This document shows positions 11,826 to 22,686 of a stretch of DNA of 64,000 nucleotides, one piece after another. This stretch comes from Drosophila persimilis. Lineage: Eukaryota > Arthropoda > Insecta > Diptera > Drosophilidae. Position 1 is the first letter of the stretch; each line of letters begins with the position of its first letter. The notes beneath the pieces were generated by a model. It was not told the DNA's origin and made no database searches. It was given only the letters and a program-made list of their open reading frames with translations. The stretch covers positions 83,501 to 147,500 of the forward strand of contig NW_020825438.1 in the NCBI RefSeq assembly GCF_003286085.1. Reading direction: 5' to 3'. The translations under genes were made by a program, and so were the position numbers.

Positions 11826-13678
11826 TTAGGCATTTTCACAGGTAAACGCCGTCGTTTCCTCCTTGTTGAACTGTAGCAGAATAAGCTCGTAGGTCACGAT
11901 AGTTCCTGCCACCTGCACAGGGTATATAGTACATATAGTATTCTATTAATCGACATGACTAAGGATAATCCATCTGAATGTACGGACCGAAATGACAACG
12001 CCACGCGTCAGACGAAAGAACTTCATGCCCGTCAATGCCACCGTGTCCATATGCACCTCCTCGGAAAAGCGTTTGAGCTAAAATAAAAAGTAAAAGATTA
12101 CTTTTTCTGAATAAAATGGAAGTTCTGTCCTGGCTTTCCTCATCGCACCAATACTCTCTGGGCACCATACGAAAAATGCGCAGCGGTCGCTTGGACTCGT
12201 CATTGATGCTGGAGCTGTAGAGCGACAGAACGAGTGTGCGGCCCAGCAAATACGTGAGCGAGAACCAGAAGTACATGGTGTGCGAGGCAGAGGGCTTTGT
12301 CCTGTCAGAATATCATTAAAAGTAGCCACGATATATAGCCATAACTTACTGCATGCTCTTCAGTATCTTTCCACAAATGAAATACAAATTATTGCTGAAG
12401 CAGAGGAGAGTTATGGTGGAGATGCCATCATCTACGACTTGGCAGAGTTTGCAAAGGTTCCGGAAATTGACTCTGCACTGCATCCAGTAGTCCACTGTGG
12501 TGGCCTGAAAATGGAAAAACAGCTCTTAGAAGTAATCATTTCCCTGTGGCTCTCTTTATACCGATCTTGCTTCGCGCTGCATGTAATCGTTGAGATGCCG
12601 GAAACGTGATGCCAGTGCCACACTGACGGCCATCACAAAGATGTCGTTAAAATTCCAGGCAAAAGTGCTCAGCACATTTATCACCTTGCCTAACAGACCC
12701 AGGAAAGTGGAGTAGTCTACGAAATGAAACACGGTCGCGAAGTTGAAGTACAGAAAGTTGTCAACGGGATGACCGGGCCAGTGCGGACAAGCCACTGAAT
12801 AGGTCATCGTGGATGTCATGCTCAGCAGGTGCTCCACTGTAAGGAACGTCAATAAATAATGCGAATCATGAAGTAAAAGCAAGTATTACCCAGAGAGCAT
12901 GTGGTGGCCACCAGCGTAATCATCTTGATGTGATGGGCCAGCGATCGGCGTTCCTTTCCCAGTCGCAGCGGCGGCAGCTTGGTCTCCACTGCCTGCCACT
13001 CCTGGGCAATGGCTGGCCATCTCGTTGCGAGCTGCAGAAAAGACATCGAGATGAGGAATATGGATCCATAGAACACCATGGTCTCCACCGAATCAAAGTC
13101 GAAGGAAATATTCGTCATGAAGGCAACGATATATCCAGAGGTAACCCCAAAAGATATCATCATTGCCAAAGCATAATATGTGCGAGCACTGGACCAGGCG
13201 AAGGTTAGGTCTTCGGCCAACTTTGAACCTATGCCACGCACAGGCATCAGCGCAAAGATCTGGGCAATAATGAGTACTGAAAAAAGGGAACTATTAAATG
13301 AGGATTGAAGGAACATTGCTTTGAATACTCTACCTGGTTTGATGGCCTCTTGGAAGGAACCGCTGTATCTGTAATCATCCCGTACGGCCCGACGCAGGAA
13401 AGCGTTTACTGCAAAAGAAGGGAAACTATAAACAAATCCAGAAAGATATCCCACCTACTCTTGGAAAACTGAAAGCGTTGCGATTGGTTGGAGACCACTT
13501 TATACTTGAAGATTCCCAGAGTAATACTATTCAAATATAGTGACAGATTAGTATTGGGTATTGGGTAGTATTTCTCAAGTGCATGCACATACTCGCTGCC
13601 CACTCGCGATCTTCGCCAGAACTTAATGCGAGCAATGCATTTCTGACGCTTGGCGGGATCCCCCGTTGTCCTGGCCAT
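11826..13678 (-). CDS. Gr64e: Sugar gustatory receptor Gr64e, with a defective splice donor
   Basis: Exons: 13459-13678 (5' end uncertain), 13334-13408, 12890-13276, 12562-12836, 12350-12504, 12139-12301, 11988-12077, 11826-11912. Recognisable blocks are [69 protein letters not shown] and the signature TYELILLQF. The exon ending WCDE (12139) should meet LKRFSEE at 12077. The intron between begins GAAAGC instead of GT and ends TTTTAG; Gr64b has an intron with a normal GTGGGT donor at exactly this codon. A lost base in the donor would explain it, so this copy may be a pseudogene, misassembled, or spliced unusually. The N-terminus is also ambiguous: an internal GTATGT donor at 13592 plus a 14-nt exon (13455-13468) would also keep frame. 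In D. melanogaster Gr64e acts in sweet cells and is linked to glycerol detection. Confidence 0.82.
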
Positions 13679-13909
13679 GTTCGGAGCTCGACTAACAACT
13701 GAATGAAGCCCACAAACGAAACTGAAAACGAAGCCAAAAGCAGGGTGCGCTGTGCTGCTTGTTCCGACTAATTGATGGTGTCCGTGCCAATTGTGCGGCT
13801 TATCATGTGCATAATCTTTGAGCTAAAGAGCCAATTGCTGACAGCATGACAGTTCCATGAAGAATGCATTAAAGGAAACGCAAGGCGAACGGGAACTGCT
13901 GAAAGGGAA

Positions 13910-15393
13910 TTACGAGAAGAAAATACTCATAGAGGAGCCAGCACCACGGTTGCAGATGCTCCTTTGGACCTCTTCGCCCTCCATTTGGTTGATCAGAACC
14001 AGTTCGTAGACCATCAAAGTGGCGGCCATCTGAAAGATGTCATCGTAAAGCTTCAAAAGGGTACATATTAAAGAACCCACCGTAAATAACAGCCTTCGGG
14101 TGAGCACAAAGTAACCCTTTCCGCTAAGTGCAAAGGCCTCGTTGTGGAAGATCTCGCTCAGGCGCTCCAGTTCTTTGCTCCAGCAGCTTGTGGGAACCTC
14201 ATCGAGTGTGAAGTTGATTTGCTTGGCCTCTTGGGGGATGGAGGAGGCGGCAAGCACCATGTTTACAATGCGACTGACAACGTAAAGTAGACAGAACCAA
14301 AAGTACACCTCATCCAAGACAGCTCCTTTGACTCTAAATATAGTAAAAATACATCAGGGAATATCTTCGGATAGAATTATCTTTACTTACTGAAAGCTAT
14401 GATAGATTTGAACACAAATAAAGTACATATTGTTGGCGCAGGCGACGAGCACCAAGCCAGACAGTTCCTTGTCATACAGCTTTAGAAGATCGTTCAGATC
14501 CAAGAGGTCGTAACGCACCTCTTGCCAAAACTCGTCGCTCATGCGCCGCCCAATGTGCTGACGAATGCGCCAGTGTAATTGCTGGAAGCGCATCTGCATA
14601 CTACGACAGACCAGAATCAGAAATATGTCCACAAAGTTCCACACAAACGTCATAGAGAGGGTGCACCACTCAACATACAGCGCGAACCACGTGCTGTAGG
14701 GCAAAATGGAGAACAGTTCCTGGCGCTCGCGCAGGAAGTAGTTCTGCCAAAAGTCAATGTCTAGATGGCATTCGCGTATCTGCTTCCAGTTACTCCACAC
14801 GGCGCTAACCACGTACGAAAGATGCTCGCACAGGGCAGTCACCAGCAGAGCAATGGCCCAGCGTCGCAGGCGTTGGCTAAAGCGACGGCCAATGGAGGAA
14901 TTGTAGCAGGACTGCAGGAAAATCCGCTCGCATTCAAATGTTCGACGGATGATGTGCGGCCAGCGTGGCGCAAGCAGCAGAAAGGCTCCAAAGCAGAAAA
15001 TACAAATCACACTAAAACTTAGTGATCCTGCAAAGATATCATTTGACTATGGGGATGATATGGCACTGATATGATGCTTCTCTTACCTATGGTGTACAGC
15101 TTGAGCCCATTTTGAATCACAAGCTTTGCCGACAGCACGAAATCTAGAAGAACAAAGCAAAGCGCGGCCACTGGTAACAGATTCAACGGGGAGAACCATC
15201 GAAAGCGAACACTTGCAACCGGAACAGAGGGTTCCACTCCGGAAAGAGGTAGCACGCCAAAAAATTGGGCCACAACCAGAACTGTAATAAATCTAACCTT
15301 TAAGGTTGTTCCTTTCACAGATTTGCACTCACCATATCCAATGGCATGGTGCAGGGTATTCCTATTTGGAACACTCTGTGCGGACCACTCCAT
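13910..15393 (-). CDS. Gr64d: Sugar gustatory receptor Gr64d
   Basis: Five exons: 15333-15393, 15087-15281, 14391-15027, 14081-14333, 13910-14029 (421 aa from the ATG at 15393). Conserved blocks are [60 protein letters not shown] and [12 protein letters not shown]. The C-terminal signature is [10 protein letters not shown], not the usual TYELVLLQF. It is the closest relative of the next gene (Gr64c), with identical lengths for exons 2, 3 and 4 (195, 637, 253 nt). The frame is open upstream of 15393 to a stop near 15471 with no other ATG; an upstream leader exon is possible. The d/c assignment relies on position in the array. No individual ligand is established to my knowledge. Confidence 0.87.
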
Positions 15394-15565
15394 TTGAGGG
15401 CTGGTGCCAAACAAATGGCTAACATTCTGCAAGGGTGCCACAGCCCCAGGAACATTCTCTGACACGCATTATATTGTATTGATATAAGATAAGATCTAAT
15501 GTGTGCCATTACACAGATATTGCAGATAGGTGCGAGAAATCCAAAACAAACAAACAGACAGCCCA

Positions 15566-17058
15566 TTAGGCAAATACGCTCTTGGAGGAGCCGACACCGC
15601 CGTCACAGAAGCTCTTCTGGGACACAGTTCCAGCCATTTGGTTGATCAGAACCAGCTCGTAGACCATTAAGGTGCCGACCATCTGAAAGAAATGAGAAAT
15701 TACACGAAATCCGATCAATTTCATAAGACTCCAACTCACTGCAAATATCAGCCTTCGAGTCAGAAAAAAGTAGCCCTTGCCGCTGAGGGCAAAGTTCTCC
15801 GAGATCAAGACCTCGTTTAGGCGCCTGAGTTCCACGCTCCAAAATTCCGTGGGTATTTCGTAGAGAGTGTCCGATATCGCTTTGGCCTCCTGGGGTATGG
15901 AAGAGGCAGCCAACATCATATTCAAGACCCGCAGAATGACATAAAACAGGCAGAACCAGAAGTAAAGCTCATCGGCATAGTTTCCCTTGGATCTACAGAA
16001 ATTAAGATGAATGAAAAGAACACTGTGGGGGAATATGATCCCAAAAACTCACTGAAAACTGTGATATATCTGCACACACACAAAGTACATGTTGTGGGCA
16101 CAGGAGAGGACTATAAGTCCAGATAGTTCTTTGTCATAGATGCTGAGCAGATCGTTCAGATCCAGAAAATCGCAGCGCACTGTCTGCCAAAATTCGTTTG
16201 GCATCCGCTGAAAGGCATTCTGGCGGATGCGCCAGTGCATCTGCTGGAAGCGCATCTGCAATCCCCGAAAGTTCAGAATTAGAAATATGTCTACAAAGTT
16301 CCACACAAAAGTCATCGAGACGGTGGTCCACTCGATGAAGGGTATCCACCAGGAGGAGAATTGGAGCACTAGAAAGAGCTGCTGGCGCTCGCGCTGAAAG
16401 TAGTTCAACCAAAAGTTTACATTCAGCTTGCACTCGACAATCTGCAGATGATTGTTGTACAAGGCGCTGGCCACGTAGGTGCAATGTTCGCAGAGGGCGG
16501 CCACGAAGAGAATCACTCCCCAGAGCCGCAGGCGACGACTGAAGCGACGGCCAAAGCAGCATTCGTAGCCGGGCTGCATGAAGATCTGCTCGCACTCCGC
16601 TGTCCGTTGAATGAGATGCGGCCAGCGACGGGAGACCTGGAGGAAGACTCCAAAGCAAAAGATGCAAATCACGCTGAAGCTGAGAGAACCTGCAGAAGAG
16701 TAAGCACAATGGAAATACAGCACAACACAAAGGAAATAACATGATTTACCCACCAATAGTATAGATCTTTAGGCCATGATCGAGCACCACTTTGGAGGAA
16801 AGAACGCAGTCCATAATGGAGAAGACGAATATTCCAACGGCCGCAAGAAACGACAGGGAGAACCAGCGAAAGCTTACCTTCTCCGCAGGCGAACTTGGCC
16901 AGATCCCCGACACTGGCAGCACACCAAAGAATTGTGCCACAACCATGACTAGAAATGGTAGAGATTGTAGCATCCAAAAGGAACATCTAAGTACATCCAC
17001 GCCACTCACATGGTCCAATGGCATGCTGAAGCGTATTTCTAGTCGCGACCTGCTTCAT
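15566..17058 (-). CDS. Gr64c: Sugar gustatory receptor Gr64c
   Basis: Exons: 17010-17058, 16754-16948, 16053-16689, 15740-15992, 15566-15682 (416 aa from MKQVATRN). The frame also extends upstream to an ATG at 17187, only 60 bp from the Gr64b stop. I prefer 17058 because it gives the length of Gr64d and the added 43 residues look unlike receptor sequence. Blocks: [73 protein letters not shown] and C-terminal [10 protein letters not shown]. The 637-nt exon 3 corresponds to four exons in Gr61a, so three introns differ. A seven-TM sugar receptor in the Gr64 transcription unit. Confidence 0.87.
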
Positions 17059-17247
17059 GGCTTCGCTGTTGAGTGGAAAATGATTTAGAGCGTGTCCCAG
17101 AACCACAAACAAGGGGGCGTGTGCCTTTCGTTTAACATTTAGCCTTGTATTTTGCAGATTATTATCTGAATAGCTGTGCAAGTGCATTGCATGGGGCTTG
17201 GTGACACTTATGGCTAATCGTGCTCTTGAATTTATCGAATTTATAAC

Positions 17248-18754
17248 TTAGAATTCTCTACAGTATTGAGTCTTTTGCCTGATGCCGCCCTGGTTGATCA
17301 CATCCGATATCATCAGCTCATAGGTGATGATGGTAGTGCCCATCTGGAAGGAAAGGGTATAGATGAGGCATAGTATTGGACAGATGTTAGGTGGGACTCA
17401 CAGCCAGGACAAGTGAGCGTGTGAGGTAGAAGAAGCCACTGCCGGATAGGGCCGTCATATCATTACCCAGGTGCTCGCTGAAGCGCTGAACCTGCACATA
17501 GAAAGAGTCTTAGATAAATCCCGACGAAAATCAATACCCACCTCAATGGACCATGCCCTGCTGGGAACATCCCGCAGAGCCGTTACAATCTTCCGCTCAA
17601 AATCATTGATTGAAGAGGCCACAAAAATCGTCAGCAAGGTGCGTACTACTGCAAAGACCAGGGAATACCAGAAGGCCAGCATCACCATAAAGTCCACGCC
17701 AATGTTTCTGTTGAAGAAAACCATCAGAAGAAGCCTTTTTATGTCCCGCAAAACTTACTTGAAACTATTAAAGAGCTGAAAGCATATGAAGGACATGTTA
17801 TTGCCAAATGCCAGCAGTACAAGCGGTGCAATGGCGGCATCCAGGAGACGCACCAGACGCTTGAGGGCCAGATAATGCTGCCGCACTTCAGTCCAGAAGA
17901 CAGCTGGCATGACCTTTCTGTGAACAGCAGCAATGCGTCGATAGAGTTGGTGGAATCGTGCGGCCAGGCCAATGCCAATGCACATAATAAAGCAGTCGGT
18001 GAAGGAGCGCGGATAGGCAATGGTCTCGTTTATCCACTCCAAAAAGGGGAGCATCCAAAACTGATATGGCAAAATCATGTAGAGATGTGGACGCTCCCAC
18101 CTGTAGATACTCTCGAAGTAGGTGACATTATTCTTGCACTGCGTGCGCTCCATGTTGCTGAGATGAAAGGAGTTTGTGAGCAGCAGACAGTGCTCCGCTG
18201 AAAGGAGATGGGATAAGCATTAGATAGAGATTTCTTGTGACAGTCGCAAAACTCACCCAAAGCCGATAACATGACCACTGCAAACACAATGTAGATGCGT
18301 TTCTTCATCCTGTATTCCCCATAGAAGCGATAGGGCACGCGCAGAAAAAGCTGCTCCACGCTATGCCACGAGCGCATGATGCTGGGCCACTGGATGGCCA
18401 AGCGCCAAAAGAAAAAGTGCTCCAACAGACAGACAACATATAGCGACAGAGTACTAGAGTTGTGAAAATTGATGGCCACCTGTCCCACATAATTTAACAC
18501 GGCACCAAATTCGCAGATATTCAATGCTATGATGAGTGCGGAGTAGAATATGCGTGGGGAGAGCCATCGATAGCGTATGTCCTCCACATCCAAGGCTCGG
18601 ACATTACTTACAGGCAGCAGGCCATAGATTTGTGAAATAAAAAGAACTAGATAAAGAAAAAGAAAAAGTCCCATGAAACTTAGTCCAAAAGTACCCTGGC
18701 GATCTGCAACGCACCTTTCGAGACCGCCCGATGGAATGTTTCGCCCTGCGGCAT
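17248..18754 (-). CDS. Gr64b: Sugar gustatory receptor Gr64b
   Basis: Six exons: 18715-18754, 18257-18646, 17759-18197, 17542-17707, 17402-17491, 17248-17343 (406 aa, the length I recall for the D. melanogaster protein). It starts MPQGETFHRAVSK; conserved blocks are LFISQIYGLLPVSN, the EHCLLL segment, PAVFWTEVR, FGNNMSFICFQLFNSF, MLAFWYSL and PSRAWSIE, ending TYELMISDVINQ. The QF of the family signature is absent, as in the orthologue. The frame is open further upstream to an ATG at 18913 inside a stretch with no receptor similarity, so the downstream start is preferred. An intron splits the exon that is whole (253 nt) in Gr64a, c, d, f and Gr61a; only Gr64e shares it. Gr64b is linked to glycerol response in D. 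melanogaster. Confidence 0.92.
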
Positions 18755-18946
18755 GGCCAAACTATCACTGGACACTCGAGTGGCAATCTGGCAGGCAGCA
18801 CCACCTCCCGAACGGACAGCGGGGGCGTGGTTGTTGTTTACGATTTGCAATTTACCAACTAAGTATTTAAAACTAATTGCAGCACTGTCTGTCCGTGGCA
18901 GCTGGCATGACAAATGGCGAGAAATGTGGGGGCATGTTGTTTGTCA

Positions 18947-20718
18947 TCAGGCGCACAAGGGCAGCAGACCCTTGCGTCGATTGGGTTCATCGAATTGCAG
19001 CAAAACCAGCTCGTATGTGACAATGGTTCCAGCCATCTAAAACGACAGGCAGACACAGAGGGAGAGAGAGAGGAGAGGGGGAAGAGTGTCAACATAAACT
19101 AGCATTTCGCCACGGGGGCAGGGCTACGGCTACCCACTCCAAAAAGAAGCCTGCGTGTGAGGAAGTAAAACTTCTTGCCCGACAGAGCCACCGTTTGGGT
19201 GGTCATCTGGAATATGAGGCGCTCCACCTCCACACACCAGCTCTTGCTGGAGACGCGTCGCAGTACGCCCAGACCACGCTTCGACTCCTCATTGATGTCC
19301 GCTGCCGTGAGGAACACAAAGGCCGTACGTCCAATTAGATAGAGCAGAGAGTACCAAAAGTAAACATAGTTGATGGGCCAGCGGAGTTTGCTATTTTCAA
19401 AGGGATTAAAGTCACATGTAAACATCATACTTAAGAGCAGAGATCAGAGATTGCACTCACTTGAACACGTTCAGAAGCTGATAGCAAACAAAATACAAAT
19501 TATTCACACAGGAAAGTAGTATAAGGCTGGACATGGAGCTGTCCACATACTCCAGCAGTTCGCACATCTTTACATAGTGCTCACGGATTTCGATGAACGT
19601 GGATTCGGCCACCTCTTCATGCTCTAGCTTGCGTATGCGTGCCGTGATCTGCTCGAAGCGATAAGCAAGTCCTTTGCTGACCATCATGATGAACAGATCC
19701 ATGTAGTTCCACACAAAAGTGCAGGCTCCATTGATAAGCTAAGGAATACTGATTAATATTAACATATATCTAAAGAATATTCTTCAGATGGCATACCAGT
19801 ATTAAAGAAGCAATGATGGGGCTGTAGGGCAGCCATTGAAACACATAATCATAGTTCAAGCTAATATAGTCCTCGAAGTTGGTCACAGCTGTAATGTTGG
19901 CCGCCGCAGAGCACAAATTTACGCGCCGCTTGTAGCTCAGAATTGCAGAAACCTGATACATGGCATGTTCCCCTAGAAAACAAAGAAATTTAGCAGGAAT
20001 ACTCTATCAGATCTCCAAGAGTCTCTTACCCAACGACAGTCCAATGATCATCATGCCAGCCAACTGCACGCGTCTGTATAAGTTCCTTTTGGGCATTTCG
20101 TAGGGCGCCCTGGTGAAGACCAGCTCCGTGCGTGTCCAATAGCGGATCAGCGGAGGCCAACGTCGGGCCAAACGAATAAAGACAACGCAAGCAATCAACA
20201 CACAGCCAAAGAACACAAGACCTACTGCAAGATGAAACATTGAGTATTTTTCTCATTTGATAATCTTGAAATTCTCACCAAAATTCTTGGCATTAATGCC
20301 TATCTGCAGTAAGTGCTTGAGCATGGCCAGTTCCATCATCAAAGCGGCTGCAATAAACGTGAGCGTAACGACCATGGGCAACGATTTGTAGGTAAAGCGA
20401 ACTCGTCGCGGATTGGGCTCCCGGATGCCAGTCAAGGGCATCACAGCAAAGCACTGGGCCAGGAACATGACTAGGGCGAACCTTTGAGAAACGAATGAGA
20501 GGTACAACTGGAGGATACTCACATGGATATACAGCACGATGAAAGATGTCCAGCCGGGCATACTCTGGCAGCTTCTCGCTGGTAATCACATTGAATTCCA
20601 GGTGCGTTTTATCCGCCAGTTTTGGCACAGTGTTTGCCGGTTGTGCCAGAGTCCTCAGTAATGACTCATGCCTTCTTTTGGGTCCTGTTTTGCGCGCATT
20701 CAAGGCAGGTCCTTCCAT
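18947..20718 (-). CDS. Gr64a: Sugar gustatory receptor Gr64a
   Basis: Seven exons: 20523-20718, 20279-20470, 20030-20224, 19797-19972, 19461-19738, 19138-19390, 18947-19036 (459 aa). Blocks: LEFNVITSEKLPEYARLDIFHRA (N-terminal domain), MFLAQCFAVMPLTGIRE, VGLVFFGCV, LGEHAMYQVSAILSY, GACTFVWNYMDLFIMMVSKGL, SCVNNLYFVCYQLLNVF, INYVYFWYSLLYLIGRTAF and the full signature TYELVLLQF. In D. melanogaster Gr64a detects sucrose, maltose and related sugars together with Gr64f. It is the first gene of the minus-strand array and the only one with a clear upstream promoter space, shared with Gr61a. Exon 5 (278 nt) equals exons 5 plus 6 of Gr61a (123 + 155 nt), so one intron differs between these neighbours. 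Confidence 0.94.
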
Positions 20719-20942
20719 GTCGCCGACGGTTTTTGCACTGAAACTTCAGGCTTACACGAAGTGCAAAACTTAAACACATACAGAATATACATTGTCCACC
20801 GCTGAAGTGCCGTTTCGGTGGAACCTAATTACAGGCTTTAGGCTTTAGCCTTGGGTCGCATGTCCGGATCTGGGAGCTGTATCCGTAAACAACAATTATG
20901 AGACACAGCTCTTGGATTAGCTGCTGTTCAGACTTGAGGAAC
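20719..20942. promoter_or_regulatory. Divergent intergenic region between Gr64a and Gr61a
   Basis: Only 224 bp separate the two start codons, so this segment must hold at least the core promoters of Gr61a and of the Gr64 array. Two inverted repeats are visible: TTTTGCACT at 20731-20739 pairing with AGTGCAAAA at 20760-20768, and CCACCG near 20796 pairing with CGGTGG near 20816. No TATA box or Motif 1 is obvious. A role in sweet-neuron expression is inference. Confidence 0.6.
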
Positions 20943-22686
20943 ATGTCAAAGGCACCGGATAGCATCCTGAGGCGCCTAAAGGTGCGACGGCAAAAGCAGC
21001 GCACTATCCTGGCCATGAGATGGCGCTGTGCCAAGGGCGGCAAGGAATTCAAGGAGCTGGATACCTTCTATCGAGCCATCAGGCCATGTAAGTGATGCAA
21101 TCCCCCTGCACTGCCAGTGGCCCTTGTATCATCTTCTGTCTACAGATCTGTGTGTAGCACAGCTGTTTGGCATCATGCCCCTTTCGAATGTACTCAGTCG
21201 GGATCCGCAGGATGTAAAGTTCCGCCTCCGAAGCGTTGGAATGTGCTTTACGGGACTGTTCTTGCTGCTGGGAGGGATCAAAACTGTAATGCAGGCGAAC
21301 ATTCTCTTTAGAACGGGTCTGAATGCCAAGAATATGAGTGAGTTGTTGCTGGTTCTTGGGGAATCCTCATCCAAAATCCTTGTTTTATATTTTTTGTTGC
21401 AGTGAATTTGGTTTTCTTGATTGTGGGGATCGTCAACTGGTTGAACTTTACTGGCTTCGCTCGTTCCTGGTCGAAACTCATTCTGCCCTGGAGCTCTTTG
21501 GACATTCTCATGCAGTTTGCACCCTATGCTCCGTCCAAGCACAGCCTTCGATCTAAGCTACGCCTCATAGGCTGTGTCGTGGGATCTTTGGCAGTGGGTG
21601 AGTGTTGATTGAGTTGATTCCTCATTCATTATCCCCTTTTTTCCAGTGGATCACTTGCTGTACTATGCCTCTGGCTACTACAGCTATCACATGCACATCT
21701 TTCACTGCCACACGAATCACTCGCGTCTGTCGTTCGGATCCTATTTGGAGAAGGAATTCTCAGAAACCTTCGAGCTGCTGCCTTACAACATGTTCTCCGT
21801 TTGCTATGGCTTTGTATGGGAGCTTATTTGATTGATACTATGTTTCCCCAATTAATTGTTGATTATTTTTAATGACAGTGGCTAAACGCAGCCTTCACTT
21901 TTCTATGGAATTTTATGGATATCTTCATAGTCCTCACGAGCATTAGTCTGGCGCAGCGGTTTCGGCAGTTTGCAGATCGGGTTCTGGCATTGCAGGGTCG
22001 TGTAAGACAATCAAGTATAACTCTTAATTCACCTGCTCTTATTGATAATTCCATTTCAGCAAGTTCCGGATACCCTGTGGTACGATATCCGCCGAGATCA
22101 CATACGTCTCTGTGAGCTGGCGAGCCTCGTGGATGAGAGCATGTCCAACATTGTGCTTATGTCCTGTGCAAACAATGTCTACGTCATTTGCAATCAGGCG
22201 CTGGCTATCTTCACGTGAGTTTTAATACTAAAATTTCTCCATTAAACCCTTAATGATCTCCATCCTGATGCTGCAGCAAGCTCCGTCATCCCATTAATTA
22301 TGTGTACTTCTGGTACTCGCTGCTCTTCCTGCTGGCACGCACTAGCCTTGTCTTCATGTCCGCCTCCAAGATACACGATGCCTCGCTTCTGCCCCTTCGA
22401 ACGCTCTATCTGGTGCCCAGCACTCACTGGACAGAGGAGGTGCAGCGGTTCGTCAGTCAATTGACCTCAGAGTTCGTTGGACTCTCTGGCTATCGTTTAT
22501 TTTACCTCACACGCAAGAGTCTCTTTGGGGTAAGGTTGTGGATGTTTGGGCTATAATTCCCTTGATCCTTAACTTGTGGCTTTAACACCCTTCCAGATGA
22601 TGGCTACACTCGTGACCTACGAGCTAATGCTCCTCCAAATGGATGCCAAGAGCCACAAGGCTGGTCTCCCCGATCTGTGTGCCTAA
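20943..22686 (+). CDS. Gr61a: Sugar gustatory receptor Gr61a
   Basis: Eight exons: 20943-21087, 21146-21337, 21403-21597, 21647-21813, 21879-22001, 22060-22214, 22277-22529, 22597-22686 (439 aa). It begins MSKAPDSILRRLKVRRQKQR; an upstream in-frame ATG at 20898 adds a cysteine-rich leader and is less likely. Blocks nearly identical to D. melanogaster Gr61a as I remember it are RRQKQRTILAMRWRCAKGG, LDTFYRAIRPYLCVAQLFG, GIMPLSNVLSRDPQDVKF, WNFMDIFIVL, SCANNVYVICNQALAIF, RHPINYVYFWYSLLFLLA and C-terminal TYELMLLQMDAKSHK. Gr61a is a glucose receptor in fly taste neurons. AATAAA lies at 22768-22773. In D. melanogaster this gene is at 61D, away from Gr64; here they are adjacent and divergent. Confidence 0.95.

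Noticed and set aside
13455..13468. 14-nt microexon in Gr64e
   Set aside because: It keeps phase, but an unbroken first exon ending at 13459 also does and is simpler; left as an alternative in the gene entry.
20821..20880. Possible tRNA between Gr64a and Gr61a (GGCTTTAGGCTTTAG... then GGGTCGC)
   Set aside because: No cloverleaf, and no A-box and B-box at proper spacing.
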